From Azospirillum oleiclasticum (lineage in GTDB: Bacteria > Pseudomonadota > Alphaproteobacteria > Azospirillales > Azospirillaceae): DNA of 64,000 nucleotides. Shown here piece by piece: positions 8,517-16,920 of this stretch (positions within the stretch are counted from its first letter, which is position 1; each line of letters begins with the position of its first letter). A program made the position numbers and the translations under genes. A model generated the notes under the pieces. The model saw only the letters and a program-made list of their open reading frames with translations, searched no databases and had not been told where the DNA came from. Location: NCBI RefSeq assembly GCF_013423485.1, contig NZ_JABFFR010000041.1, positions 31,829 through 95,828 of the forward strand. Direction: 5' to 3'.

Positions 8517-9353
8517 ATGCCCTCACCCGATACCATCACATCCGCCCAACTCGCCCGCATGATCGGCCTGCCGGACGCCCCGGCGGTGCTCGACGTCCGC
8601 GACGACGCCGATTTCGGCGCCGATCCCCGCGGTTTGCCGGCGGCGGTGCGCCGGGACCACCGCTCGGTTGCCGACTGGGCGCCCGCCTTCGCCGGCCGGC
8701 GGGCGGTCGTCGTCTGCCAGAGGGGCCTGAAGCTCAGCCAGGGCGTGGCCGCCTGGCTGCGCCATGCCGGCGCGTCCGCCGAGACGCTGGAGGGCGGATT
8801 CGAAGCCTGGGCGGCGGCGGGCGGCCCGCTGGTGCGGCCCGACGCCCTGCCGCCGCGCGATGCCCGGGGCCGCACCGTCTGGGTGACGCGCGTCCGGCCG
8901 AAGGTCGACCGCATCGCCTGCCCCTGGCTGATCCGGCGCTTCGTCGATCCCGCGGCCGTGTTCCTGTTCGTCGCCCCGTCCGAGGTGATGGCCGTCGCTG
9001 AACGGTTCGGTGCCGTTCCCTTCGACATCGAGGGCGCCTTCTGGAGCCACCGCGGGGAGGCTTGCACCTTCGACGTGATGCTGGAGGAGTTCGGCCTGCG
9101 CTCGGAGGCGCTGGAGCGGCTGGCCGCGATCGTGCGCGGCGCCGACACCGCACGGCTCGACCTCGCCCCGCAGGCCGCCGGCCTGCTCGCCGCCTCGCTC
9201 GGCCTGTCGCGCATGCACCGCGACGACCTCGCCCAGCTGGAGGCCGGCATGACGCTCTACGACGCCTTCTACCGCTGGTGCCGCGACGCGGTGGGGGAGG
9301 CGCACAACTGGCCATCGCCGCAGGACCCGGCGACCGCGGAGCGCCGGCCATGA
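8517..9353 (+). CDS. chrB: Rhodanese-ChrB fusion, chromate resistance protein
   Basis: The 278-residue protein joins a rhodanese-like domain (about 5-110) to a ChrB C-terminal domain (about 120-265). The rhodanese part carries the active-site loop VVVCQRGLKLS with cysteine in the expected place. The ChrB part shows VTRVRPKVDRIACPWLIRRF and DIEGAFWSHRGEACTFDVML. In chromate operons ChrB senses or aids handling of chromate, and the rhodanese may link to sulfur metabolism, since chromate enters cells as a sulfate analogue. A GAGGAGAGG site precedes the ATG. The TGA stop overlaps the ATG of chrA, so the two are translationally coupled. Confidence 0.88.
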   Translation: MPSPDTITSAQLARMIGLPDAPAVLDVRDDADFGADPRGLPAAVRRDHRSVADWAPAFAGRRAVVVCQRGLKLSQGVAAWLRHAGASAETLEGGFEAWAAAGGPLVRPDALPPRDARGRTVWVTRVRPKVDRIACPWLIRRFVDPAAVFLFVAPSEVMAVAERFGAVPFDIEGAFWSHRGEACTFDVMLEEFGLRSEALERLAAIVRGADTARLDLAPQAAGLLAASLGLSRMHRDDLAQLEAGMTLYDAFYRWCRDAVGEAHNWPSPQDPATAERRP

Positions 9354-10750
9354 ACGGCGCCGTGTCCGAGGCGCCGGCCACCGGCCACTCCCCCGCCGCG
9401 GCGGCGGACGCCGTTCCCCGCCCGCCGTCCTTCGGCGAGGCGCTGCGGCTGTGGCTGCGGATCGGGTTGCTCTCCTTCGGCGGCCCGGCGGGGCAGATCG
9501 CGCTGCTGCACCGCGAGGTGGTGGAGGAGCGCCGCTGGGTGGGCGAGCGGCGCTTCCTGCACGCGCTCAACTTCTGCACCCTGCTGCCCGGCCCGGAGGC
9601 GCAGCAGCTTGCGACCTATCTGGGCTGGATCATGCACGGCGTGCGCGGCGGGGTGGCGGCCGGGCTACTCTTCGTGCTGCCCGGCGCGGTGGTGATGCTG
9701 GCGCTGTCGCTGCTCTACGCCACCCTCGGCGACGTGCCGGTGGTCGCCGGGCTGTTCCTCGGCCTGAAATGCGCGGTGCTGGTGCTGGTGGTGCAGGCGC
9801 TGCTGCGCATCGGCCGGCGCGCGCTGCGGGGACGCGCCGCCTGGGCGCTGGCGGCGGCGGCCTTCGCCGCCCTGTTCCTCCTGGGGGTTCCGTTTCCGCT
9901 GGTGGTGCTGGCCGCGGGCGTCGTCGGCGCCCTGGCGCCCGGAGCCTTCGCCTCCCCCGGCCATGGCGAGGCGGCGGGCGACGCCCCGGCCCTGATCGAT
10001 GCGATGCTGCGGGCCGACCCGGAGCGTCCGGCCCGGCTGGCGGCCGGGGCGCGCCGGGCCGGCATCGCGGCGCTGGCGCTGTGGCTGGCGCCGGTGGCCG
10101 TTCTGGCGGCCGTGGTCGGCGGCACCTACGCCGACCTCGCCTGGTTCTTCTCCAAGATGGCGGTGGTCACCGTCGGCGGCGCCTACGCCGTGCTGGCCTA
10201 TGTCGCCCAGGACGCGGTGGCGGGCTACCGGTGGCTTTCGGCGACGGAGATGCTGGCGGGCCTCGGCCTTGCGGAGACGACGCCGGGCCCGCTGATCCTG
10301 GTGCTCCAGTTCGTCGGCTTCCTCGCCGGCTTCCGGGCGCCGGAGGGGTTGACGGGGGTGGCGGGGGGCGTTGTCGCCTCCCTCCTCGTGCTGTGGGTGA
10401 CCTTCGCGCCCTGCTTCGCCTTCGTCTTCCTCGGCGCGCCGCTGATCGAGCGGTTGCAGGCCAACCGCCTGCTGTCGGGGGCCCTGGCGGCGATCACCGC
10501 GGCCGTGGTCGGGGTGGTCGCCAACCTCGCCCTCTGGTTCGGGCTGCGGGTCCTGTTCCGGAGCCTCAACGCCGTCCAGGCCGGGCCGGTCACCGTCGAG
10601 CTGCCGGTGCCCTCCAGCCTGGACCCGGCGGCGCTGGGGATGACGTTGCTGGCGGCGCTGTGCCTGCTGCGGTTGCGGCTGGGGGTGGTCCCGACGCTGG
10701 CGGTCACGGCGTCGGCCGGGCTGGCGCTGAGGCTGGCCGGACTGGCGTGA
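9350..10750 (+). CDS. chrA: Chromate efflux transporter ChrA
   Basis: The 466-residue polytopic protein has the duplicated CHR organisation. The N-terminal half holds LLSFGGPAGQIALLHREVVE and LPGPEAQQLATYLGW; the C-terminal half holds FFSKMAVVTVGGAYAVLAYV and GLAETTPGPLILVLQFVGFL. About ten membrane segments are visible. ChrA exports chromate from the cytoplasm using the membrane potential. The start at 9350 sits inside the chrB stop (ATGA), and a roughly 40-residue Ala-rich extension precedes the first CHR domain. A GC-rich inverted repeat just past the stop separates it from the convergent YqaA gene. Confidence 0.92.
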   Translation: MNGAVSEAPATGHSPAAAADAVPRPPSFGEALRLWLRIGLLSFGGPAGQIALLHREVVEERRWVGERRFLHALNFCTLLPGPEAQQLATYLGWIMHGVRGGVAAGLLFVLPGAVVMLALSLLYATLGDVPVVAGLFLGLKCAVLVLVVQALLRIGRRALRGRAAWALAAAAFAALFLLGVPFPLVVLAAGVVGALAPGAFASPGHGEAAGDAPALIDAMLRADPERPARLAAGARRAGIAALALWLAPVAVLAAVVGGTYADLAWFFSKMAVVTVGGAYAVLAYVAQDAVAGYRWLSATEMLAGLGLAETTPGPLILVLQFVGFLAGFRAPEGLTGVAGGVVASLLVLWVTFAPCFAFVFLGAPLIERLQANRLLSGALAAITAAVVGVVANLALWFGLRVLFRSLNAVQAGPVTVELPVPSSLDPAALGMTLLAALCLLRLRLGVVPTLAVTASAGLALRLAGLA

Positions 10751-10753
10751 TGC

Positions 10754-10792
10754 GCGCCCGGATGGCCGGGGGAATGCCGGCCCTCCGGGCGC
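10754..10792. terminator. Long GC hairpin between convergent genes
   Basis: Two 16-nt arms with one mismatch (GCGCCCGGATGGCCGG against its complement) surround a 7-nt loop between the stops of chrA and the convergent YqaA gene. There is no T-run, so termination strength is uncertain, but the position suits a bidirectional transcription barrier. Confidence 0.5.
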
Positions 10793-10797
10793 ACGGC

Positions 10798-11223
10798 TCA
10801 CACCGCCATCACCACGGCGACGTAGCGCACCGCCTTGCCGATGGTGACGAGCGCCAGGAAGACCCAGATGTTCTCGCGCAGGATGCCCGCCACCAACGTG
10901 AGCGGATCGCCGATGAACGGCGCCCAGGCCAGCAGCAGCGACCAGAATCCCCAGCGCTGGTACCAGGCGGTGGCCCGGTCGATCAGGGAGCGCTTCACCG
11001 GGAACCAGCGGCGGTCCTGGAAGTGGATGAGGTAGCGTCCCAGCAGCCAGTTCACGACCGAGCCAAGCACGTTGCCCGCCGTCGCGACGGCCACCAGCAC
11101 CGCCTTCGTGTGGGTTTCGGACATGTGAAGCGCACCGAGCAGGATCTCCGACTGGGCCGGAAAGACCGTAGCGGCGAGGAGGGAGGTCAGGAACAGCCCA
11201 ACGAGGGTGGCGAGATCGTCCAT
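10798..11223 (-). CDS. YqaA-type small DedA/SNARE-associated family membrane protein
   Basis: The 141-residue protein matches YqaA in length and pattern. FPAQSEILLGALHM sits near the start, GNVLGSVVNWLLGRY follows at about 50-64, and RWGFWSLLLAWAPFIGDPLT precedes the last two helices. The wider DedA superfamily includes undecaprenyl-phosphate and phospholipid transporters; YqaA itself has no assigned substrate. It is followed, on the same strand but 61 bp upstream, by a metal-linked gene set, with no evidence of a shared transcript. Confidence 0.82.
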   Translation of the reverse strand: MDDLATLVGLFLTSLLAATVFPAQSEILLGALHMSETHTKAVLVAVATAGNVLGSVVNWLLGRYLIHFQDRRWFPVKRSLIDRATAWYQRWGFWSLLLAWAPFIGDPLTLVAGILRENIWVFLALVTIGKAVRYVAVVMAV

Positions 11224-11284
11224 TCTGCGTTCCGCGCGGGGGCCCGCCTCCGCCCGGAACCGCCCAGGCGGAGGCCGGCGGGCT

Positions 11285-11998
11285 TCACTTCACGCGCTTG
11301 ACGGCCAGATAGTCGCCACTGGTGCGCAGGCGGATGGTCACGGGCTCCTTTCCGCGGTTGCGCCAGAACCATCCGTGATTGCCGTCGAAGGCGGCCTCCA
11401 GCACGCCCTCGTCGCCGGCGGCCCCGCGGCCCTTCTCGTAGCTGAGCGTGTCGTTGGGGGCGTCGTGCGGTTCGCCGTGCGTGTCGAAGTTCACCACGCC
11501 GCCCTCGGCCTTCCAGGCGAAGGTCGCCTTGGCGCCCTTGCGCATGTCCAGCTTGACCTCGGCGCCTTCACCGGGCCGCAGCGTCACCGTGGTCTCGTCC
11601 GACTTCGCCGCCTCCGCCACCGGCAATGCGGCGCGGGTCGCGCCGGCAGGAACGCCCGGCGGCAGCGTCGCCGCGGCGGCTGGCGGCACCAGCAGGTCCA
11701 GCAGCGCCGGCAGGAACGGACCGGAGGCGTCGGACCGCTGGTCCGGCGCCGGCCGTTGCTGCCGTTCGCGGGCGGCCCGTTCGTCCTCCGCCGCCTCCTC
11801 GGCGAGGGAGGCCTTGATCTCGCCCATCTCGGTCAGCCCGATGACGCGGCCGACGCCGGTCGGGTCGATGCCGTATTCGGCCGGCAGGACGACGGTGACC
11901 AGCAGCACCGCGGCGGTCGCGGCGGCGATGGCGGTGGAACGGAGGAGCTGGCCGGAGGTCGGCAGCTCGTCGGCGGTCGGGCCCTTCATGATGTGCAT
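11285..11998 (-). CDS. Membrane-anchored periplasmic protein next to HupE/UreJ
   Basis: The 237-residue protein has a short cytoplasmic start and one membrane helix at about 23-42 (AIAAATAAVLLVTVVLPAEY). A charged periplasmic stem with EEAAEDERAARERQQ follows, then a C-terminal beta-rich domain of about 100 residues containing FDGNHGWFWRNRGKEPVTIR. Proteins of this form occur next to HupE/UreJ genes in other proteobacteria, but the function is unknown. It starts 14 bp after the HupE/UreJ gene and is clearly co-transcribed with it. ATGs at 11998 and 11989 both precede the helix; the upstream one is used. Confidence 0.7.
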   Translation of the reverse strand: MHIMKGPTADELPTSGQLLRSTAIAAATAAVLLVTVVLPAEYGIDPTGVGRVIGLTEMGEIKASLAEEAAEDERAARERQQRPAPDQRSDASGPFLPALLDLLVPPAAAATLPPGVPAGATRAALPVAEAAKSDETTVTLRPGEGAEVKLDMRKGAKATFAWKAEGGVVNFDTHGEPHDAPNDTLSYEKGRGAAGDEGVLEAAFDGNHGWFWRNRGKEPVTIRLRTSGDYLAVKRVK

Positions 11999-12012
11999 GG
12001 ATGCGTTCCCTG

Positions 12013-12747
12013 TCAGGTGGCGACGGCCCAGCCGGTCAGCTGATGGCCGATCAGCAGGAACCCGGCGGACATCATCGCGACGTTGGCGGTGTAGGCGTGG
12101 CGGCGGAAGCTGGCGGTGCGGCGCCAGTAGCCCATGGCGATCAGGATGGTGGCGAGCGCCAGCAGCTGGCCGATCTCCACGCCGACGTTGAAGGCGAGGA
12201 GGTTCGGGATCAGCCCGTCGGGGGACAGCTCGTACTCGCGGATCTTGGTCGCGAGCCCCAGCCCGTGGAACAGGCCGAAGACCAGGGTCGCCGCCCTGGT
12301 ATCGGGCTGGACGCCGAACCAGCGCCGGTAGGCGCCGAGGTTGTCGAGCGCCTTGTAGACGACCGACAGCCCGATGATCGCGTCGATCAGGTAGGAGCTG
12401 ACGTTGGTGTCGAACAGCACGCCCAGCAGCATCGTCGTCGAGTGGCCGAGCGCGAAGAGACTGACGTAGAGGCCGATGTGCCTGGGCCGGTAGAGGAAGA
12501 AGATCACGCCGAACAGGAACAGGATGTGGTCGTAGCCGGTCATCATGTGCTTGGCGCCGAGATAGACGAAGGGCATCAGGTGGACGCCGGTGATCTCCTG
12601 GATGTAGCCCTTGTCGCCCTGCGTGACGGCGTGCGCCTGCGCCTCGGTGCCGGTGAGCGCGAGGATCAGGACGAGGGCGACGGCGGCGGGAAGGAGCGGT
12701 CGCGGCCATGCTGGCCGCCGGCCGCTCCCGTCGGGGCGTCGGTTCAT
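12013..12747 (-). CDS. HupE/UreJ-family membrane protein
   Basis: The 244-residue protein has a signal-like first hydrophobic segment ending near EAQAHAV, then six more helices. The HupE/UreJ features seen are GAKHMMTGYDHILFLFGVIF, YVSLFALGHSTTMLLGVLF and LVFGLFHGLGLATKI, whose conserved His and Asp residues form the presumed nickel/cobalt path. Family members move Ni or Co for hydrogenase and urease, though no such enzyme is present here. It lies between two genes of unknown function on the same strand and next to a divergent CsoR/NreB-like pair, so a shared metal-handling role is likely. Confidence 0.85.
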   Translation of the reverse strand: MNRRPDGSGRRPAWPRPLLPAAVALVLILALTGTEAQAHAVTQGDKGYIQEITGVHLMPFVYLGAKHMMTGYDHILFLFGVIFFLYRPRHIGLYVSLFALGHSTTMLLGVLFDTNVSSYLIDAIIGLSVVYKALDNLGAYRRWFGVQPDTRAATLVFGLFHGLGLATKIREYELSPDGLIPNLLAFNVGVEIGQLLALATILIAMGYWRRTASFRRHAYTANVAMMSAGFLLIGHQLTGWAVAT

Positions 12748-12798
12748 GCGGGTCGTTCCGGAAGTCTTGTGGTGGACGGCGCGTGGTGGCGCGCGGGA

Positions 12799-13167
12799 CT
12801 ACGGCCTGAACCCGGATCGTGGCGGACGGTCGAGGGGGTAGAGCGGCTCGCTGGCGCCCGGCCGTGGCGGCCCGCCGTGCCAGACGGCCCCGGCGGCGGA
12901 CGGGGCGGTGGCCGGCATCACCAGGGCGGCCATGGCAACATGCGAATGGTCCACCGGGTTGTGGCCGGGGCCGTGGCCGACGGGTTGCTCCCCGTCCGCA
13001 TCATGGTCGTGACCATGGCCACCCCCGTCCTCGATATCCGCCAGGGTCGCGAGGATCGCGCCGGGGTCGTGGGACAGGGTGCTGTGGCTCCCGAAGGACA
13101 GCACGCCCGCCACCATCGCCAGCACGACGACGAGACGGAGGCCATTCATCAGGGAGGTAATCGACAT
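12799..13167 (-). CDS. His-rich exported small protein, candidate metal-binding
   Basis: The 122-residue protein begins with a hydrophobic leader (LRLVVVLAMVAGVLSFGSHS). A central His/Asp-rich tract follows, with GGHGHDHDADGEQ and GHGPGHNPVDHSHV, and then a Pro-rich tail. Such clusters bind Ni, Co, Cu or Zn in periplasmic proteins. It is not matched to a named family. The gene is first of three on the minus strand, ahead of HupE/UreJ, and is divergent from the CsoR-type regulator 95 bp away, so the shared intergenic region probably carries the metal-responsive operator. Confidence 0.65.
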   Translation of the reverse strand: MSITSLMNGLRLVVVLAMVAGVLSFGSHSTLSHDPGAILATLADIEDGGGHGHDHDADGEQPVGHGPGHNPVDHSHVAMAALVMPATAPSAAGAVWHGGPPRPGASEPLYPLDRPPRSGFRP

Positions 13168-13262
13168 GCGGACCGTGGCGGTGGATGACGCGGCGCATCA
13201 TGGCCGCATCCGCCCGCGCCGCGCAATGGACAAGATCCCCTCCGGGAGGATAGGATCATCCC

Positions 13263-13532
13263 ATGAGCCAGCACGCCTCCCATCCCGACATCGTCCGGCG
13301 CCTGAAGCGCGCCGAGGGGCATCTGCGCGGCACGATCGAGATGATCGAGACCGGCCGTTCCTGCCTTGACATCGCCCAGCAGCTCCACGCCGTCGAGAGC
13401 GCGGTGCGCGAGGCGAAGAAGGCGCTGATCCGCGACCACATCGACCATTGCCTGGCGGACGCCGTGAACGGCCCGCAGCGCGACTCCCGCCCGGTGATCG
13501 AGGAGCTGCGCGACATCACCAAGTATCTGTGA
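13263..13532 (+). CDS. CsoR/RcnR-family metal-sensing repressor (NreA-like)
   Basis: This 89-residue all-helical protein has the DUF156 pattern HPDIVRRLKRAEGHLRGTIE. Its presumed metal ligands are Cys34, His59 and Cys63, spaced as in the Cys-His-Cys set of CsoR and InrS, with extra histidines at 4 and 7 that could supply a fourth ligand as in nickel sensors. Such tetramers bind GC-rich operators and let go when metal binds. The stop overlaps the GTG start of an MFS exporter with a His-rich tail, which matches nreA-nreB nickel-resistance operons better than a copper system. The metal is inferred, not shown. Confidence 0.85.
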   Translation: MSQHASHPDIVRRLKRAEGHLRGTIEMIETGRSCLDIAQQLHAVESAVREAKKALIRDHIDHCLADAVNGPQRDSRPVIEELRDITKYL

Positions 13533-14935
13533 GCCGTGCCGTGTTCTCCCCGCTGCTCAACCTTACCTACCGCCATCTGTTCCTGGCGCAGGTCATCGCA
13601 CTGGTGGGAACCGGCTTCCTGACGGTCGCGCTCGGGCTGCTGGCCTATGATCTGGCCGGGGCCGAGGCGGGGGCGGTGCTTGGCACCGCGCTGGCGATCA
13701 AGATGGTCGCCTATGTCGGCGTCGCTCCGGTGGCCGGCGCCTTCGCCGACCGGCTGCCCCGGCGCGCCTTCCTGGTGACCATGGACCTGCTGCGCGCCGC
13801 GGTCGCCCTGTGCCTGCCCTTCGTCACGGAAATCTGGCAGGTCTACGCCCTGATCTTCGTGTTGCAATCCGCCTCCGCCGCCTTCACGCCGACCTTCCAG
13901 GCCACCATCCCCGACGTGCTGCCGGAGGAGGCGGAGTACACGAAGGCGCTGTCGCTGGCCCGCCTCGCCTACGATCTCGAGAGCCTCGCCAGCCCGACGC
14001 TGGCCGCGGCGCTGCTGACGGTGGTCGCCTACCACGACCTGTTCGCCGCCACCGTCGTCGGCTTCGCCGGGTCGGCGCTGCTGGTGCGCACGGCAGCGCT
14101 GCCCGCCCCCAGGCCGGTCCATGGCCGGGGCGGCGTGTACGCGCGCATGACGCTGGGCCTGCGGGCGTACCTCAAGACCCCGCGCCTGCGCGGGCTGCTG
14201 GCGCTCAACGGCGCGGTGGCCGCTGCCGGGGCCATGGTCATCGTGAACACGGTCGTGCTGGTGCGGGGGCTGCTGGACGGGACGGATGCCGATGTGGCGG
14301 TCCTGCTCGCCGCTTACGGGGCCGGGTCGATGCTGCTCGCCCTTACCCTGCCGCGGCTGCTGGAACGGGTGGCCGACCGGCCCGTCATGCTGGCCGGTGC
14401 GGGCCTGCTGGCGGCGGGCCTGCTGGCGCTGGCCGCATTGCTGGCGGGGCGTTCCGCGGGGAGTTGGGCGGCGCTGCTGGCGCTGTGGTTCACGCTGGGC
14501 TTGGCGAACGCGGCGGTGCTGACGCCCACCGGCCGCCTGCTGCGCCGCTCGGCCCACGCGGAGCAGCGGCCGGCGCTGTTCGCCGCCCAGTTCGGGCTCA
14601 GCCACGCCGCCTGGCTGTTGGCCTACCCGCTGGCCGGCTGGCTCGGCGCCGCGGCGGGGCTGGGTGTCACCGCGCTGGTGCTGGGGGGGCTCGCCGCCGC
14701 CTGCACCGCGCTCGCCATGGTCCTCTGGCCGGCGGGGGATCCGGTGGAGGTGGAGCACACCCACGGTCCCCACACCCACGAGCACCCGCACGTCCATGAC
14801 GAGCACCACAAGCACCACCACGACGGCTGGGACGGGCGGGAACCGCACGTCCATCCCCACCGGCACGGGCCGCTGCGCCACAGCCACGCCTTCGTCATCG
14901 ACGACCACCACGGCGAATGGCCGCAGCCCACCTGA
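13529..14935 (+). CDS. nreB: MFS metal exporter with His-rich C-terminal tail (NreB-like)
   Basis: The GTG start at 13529 overlaps the repressor stop by four bases and gives 468 residues. About twelve transmembrane helices are seen, with the MFS loop AGAFADRLPRRAFLV between helices 2 and 3. After the last helix a cytoplasmic tail of about 60 residues is packed with His in repeats such as THGPHTHEHPHVHDEHHK, followed by HVHPHRHGPLRHSHAF. NreB nickel exporters have exactly this plan, and the tail is thought to hold nickel or raise the affinity. Cobalt or another divalent cation remains possible. Confidence 0.82.
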   Translation: MSRAVFSPLLNLTYRHLFLAQVIALVGTGFLTVALGLLAYDLAGAEAGAVLGTALAIKMVAYVGVAPVAGAFADRLPRRAFLVTMDLLRAAVALCLPFVTEIWQVYALIFVLQSASAAFTPTFQATIPDVLPEEAEYTKALSLARLAYDLESLASPTLAAALLTVVAYHDLFAATVVGFAGSALLVRTAALPAPRPVHGRGGVYARMTLGLRAYLKTPRLRGLLALNGAVAAAGAMVIVNTVVLVRGLLDGTDADVAVLLAAYGAGSMLLALTLPRLLERVADRPVMLAGAGLLAAGLLALAALLAGRSAGSWAALLALWFTLGLANAAVLTPTGRLLRRSAHAEQRPALFAAQFGLSHAAWLLAYPLAGWLGAAAGLGVTALVLGGLAAACTALAMVLWPAGDPVEVEHTHGPHTHEHPHVHDEHHKHHHDGWDGREPHVHPHRHGPLRHSHAFVIDDHHGEWPQPT

Positions 14936-14956
14936 ACGGACGCGGCCCTGGCGCGG

Positions 14957-15724
14957 TCAGGAACCCGGGCGTCCGGCGAGATGCTCCATCTCCCGCGCCC
15001 AGCCGGCGTAGTTGCGGTGGTGCTCGGCCAGAGCCGGGTCGCCGGCGGTGCGGGCGGCGTGGTCGGTCAGCACGGGAAGCTGCCGGCGCGCCAGCTCCGA
15101 CGCGTCCGCCCGCCGGGTGGCGGTCAGGAAGGACGACAGGCTGGTGAACACCGAGGCGCCGGCCGGCTTCGCCGCCGCGGTCGTCAGCGAATCCAGGACC
15201 CAGGGCGTGTATTTCAGCGCATAGGCGGCGTAGGTCCGCATCACCGGCGCCTGCCGCTCCAGCGCCGTCCGCTCGCGGTCGAAGTCGCCGCGGTCGAGGA
15301 TCGTGCGGTCGCGGTAGACCACCGGCGCCGCCGCCGAGATGTCGCACAGCCAGCCGGCCCGCGGCACCAGCAGGTCGGCCTGCTCCGCCTCCTCCCGGAA
15401 CGGGTAGAAGGGCATGGTGCGGCAGCGCAGCGGCTTGGCGTCGTGGATGCCGCACAGCCCGTCCGGCGCCAGCGCCGGGCAGGCGAAGCTGGCCGGCAGA
15501 TAGGCGGCCGGCACGATGTGCACGGCCGCCGCCCGGCGGTCGCGCAGCCGCACCGTCACCCCGAGCCGCTCGGCCAGCGCGAAGGCCTTCTTCCCCTTGG
15601 ACACCGGCATCCACATCATCGCCAGCGGGAAGCGGCCGGCGTGCTCCAGCGCGTCCTCCGGCGTCAGCGGCAGGACGCCGTGGCAGCACTTGCCGCAGGC
15701 GGTGCAGTGGAAACGCCGCTCCAT
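14957..15724 (-). CDS. YkgJ-type CxxCxxCC cysteine-cluster protein
   Basis: The 255-residue protein opens MERRFHCTACGKCCHGVLPL, with Cys at 7, 10, 13 and 14. A second cluster (FACPALAPDGLCGIHDAKPL then RCRTMPFYP) follows at about 85-115. This is the pattern of the YkgJ / putative zinc- or iron-chelating domain family. The reaction is unknown for most members; some act as demethylases or oxidoreductase partners. The long C-terminal part is mostly helical. The start at 15724 is set by the Cys motif; the frame stays open into ychJ but nothing upstream is conserved. It lies 22 bp downstream of ychJ, probably in one transcript. Confidence 0.75.
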   Translation of the reverse strand: MERRFHCTACGKCCHGVLPLTPEDALEHAGRFPLAMMWMPVSKGKKAFALAERLGVTVRLRDRRAAAVHIVPAAYLPASFACPALAPDGLCGIHDAKPLRCRTMPFYPFREEAEQADLLVPRAGWLCDISAAAPVVYRDRTILDRGDFDRERTALERQAPVMRTYAAYALKYTPWVLDSLTTAAAKPAGASVFTSLSSFLTATRRADASELARRQLPVLTDHAARTAGDPALAEHHRNYAGWAREMEHLAGRPGS

Positions 15725-15746
15725 CACCGTATCCCCGGTGGTCCGG

Positions 15747-16217
15747 TCAGGCCCCGCAGCACTTCTTGTGCTTCTTGCCGGACCCGCAGGGGCAGGGATC
15801 GTTGCGGCCGACCTTGACCATGCGGCGCGGCGGCTGCTTGGGATTGACGTCGCCGTCCACGTAGAACCAGTGCCCGTCCTCCCGCCGGAAGCGGGAGAGC
15901 TCGTGGTGGCGGAGCTCCTGCCCGTCGCGGCGGAAGCGGATCGTGAACTCCACGGTGCCGGCGTCACCGTCCTCCTCCGCCCGCTGGACGTCGAGCGACA
16001 GCCACTCCACCTCCGCGACGTTGCGTTCGGCCTCCGCGCGGTTGAAGTCGGCGCGGATCTCGGGGGCGTGCGTGCGCTCGACATGGTCGAGCGCACCGCG
16101 GACATAGGCGGTGTAGCGCGAGCGCATCAACGCCTCGGCCGTCGGTGCCGGCGCGCCGGCGATGATCGGGCCGCAGCAATCGTCGTAGGTCCGGCCGGAG
16201 CCGCAGGGGCAGGGCAT
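15747..16217 (-). CDS. ychJ: YchJ-family protein with two SEC-C zinc motifs
   Basis: The 156-residue protein has a SEC-C motif at each end: CPCGSGRTYDDCCGP at 3-17 and CPCGSGKKHKKCCGA at the C-terminus, each a Cys4-type zinc knuckle. Between them is an NTF2-like fold with LMRSRYTAYVRGALDHVERT, the YchJ signature. The family function is not defined; SEC-C domains bind SecB or ribosomes in SecA-like proteins. It is the last clearly host gene before the decayed edge of the ICE. No operon promoter was identified. Confidence 0.88.
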   Translation of the reverse strand: MPCPCGSGRTYDDCCGPIIAGAPAPTAEALMRSRYTAYVRGALDHVERTHAPEIRADFNRAEAERNVAEVEWLSLDVQRAEEDGDAGTVEFTIRFRRDGQELRHHELSRFRREDGHWFYVDGDVNPKQPPRRMVKVGRNDPCPCGSGKKHKKCCGA

Positions 16218-16830
16218 CTTTCTTCACCATACGTCAAGCGGCGGGAGTCGCGGGGTCCCGCCGGTCATCGAGATACAGTGATTTCCATGGACCGGTCGAC
16301 GCCAATTCTGACAGCTTGGCTCCGGTCCTGGTGAGAATGCAGTAGCACTTCTGCACGCCACGTCACCCAGGCAGCGCCAGCAGCAGGCGCGAAAGCAGCA
16401 CGAGGCCGTGCCGCATCCGGTGCAGGCGGCCGTCGTGGCCGTTGGCCGAACACGTAAAGTGATCCGGCGGAAGCTCTGATCAACACGGTCGCGGACGTGA
16501 ATATCTGGGAGAACGGCGAGCAATGGAAGAGGGAAATTCATGGAGAGTTCCGTAATGAATGATGCTGCTCACTCATATAGAGTCTCCCAGATGCCGGCGG
16601 TGTGATAGAGGTACACGGGCATTTTGCACGATACATTCAACGTCTATTCGGCCACGCAAAATTGTCAAGAGGTGCCGCTTCCATCCCGATTGACACCTTG
16701 GCGATCAGAGTCATGGTACCGAATTCTGATTACAGAGTGCGGGATTGGCCAACTGCCGTCGTCTGAGCCGAGCCAATAGGCTCTACACAACAGTGGTGTT
16801 TCCGTTGCTTGCAAACGGGGACACCGAATC
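16218..16830. other. Gene-free, lower-GC junction region, probable left edge of the ICE
   Basis: No convincing gene is present in these 613 bp. GC content falls visibly after about 16.45 kb (for example around 16540-16700) compared with both flanks. A loose pair of 8-bp inverted repeats (CTGGGAGA near 16506 and TCTCCCAG near 16584) is present. Host genes end just before it and element-like genes begin after it, so an element boundary is likely here. No copy of the dusA 5' sequence was found by eye. Confidence 0.4.
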
Positions 16831-16920
16831 ATGAGCAAGGCGCTATCCGGCAAGGCCGCCATGGTCACCGGCGGTTCGTGTGGCATCGGCGCCGGTGTCG
16901 CCAAGGAACTCGCCCAGCAT
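16831..16920 (+). pseudogene. Short-chain dehydrogenase N-terminal fragment
   Basis: The first 30 or so residues read MSKALSGKAAMVTGGSCGIG then AGVAKELAQHG, the cofactor-binding start of an SDR oxidoreductase of the 3-oxoacyl-ACP-reductase type (TGGxxGIG). After about position 16920 the frame stays open but the sequence is the antisense of a second SDR fragment, so the gene has lost everything after the first beta-alpha unit. The Arg usual in GGSRGIG is Cys here. It is not expected to make an active enzyme. Confidence 0.6.

Noticed and set aside
16280..16334. ATGGACCGGTCG as a left-behind dusA start
   Set aside because: Similarity to the dusA 5' end is limited to a few bases and the expected core (ATGATGGACTGGACGG) is missing.
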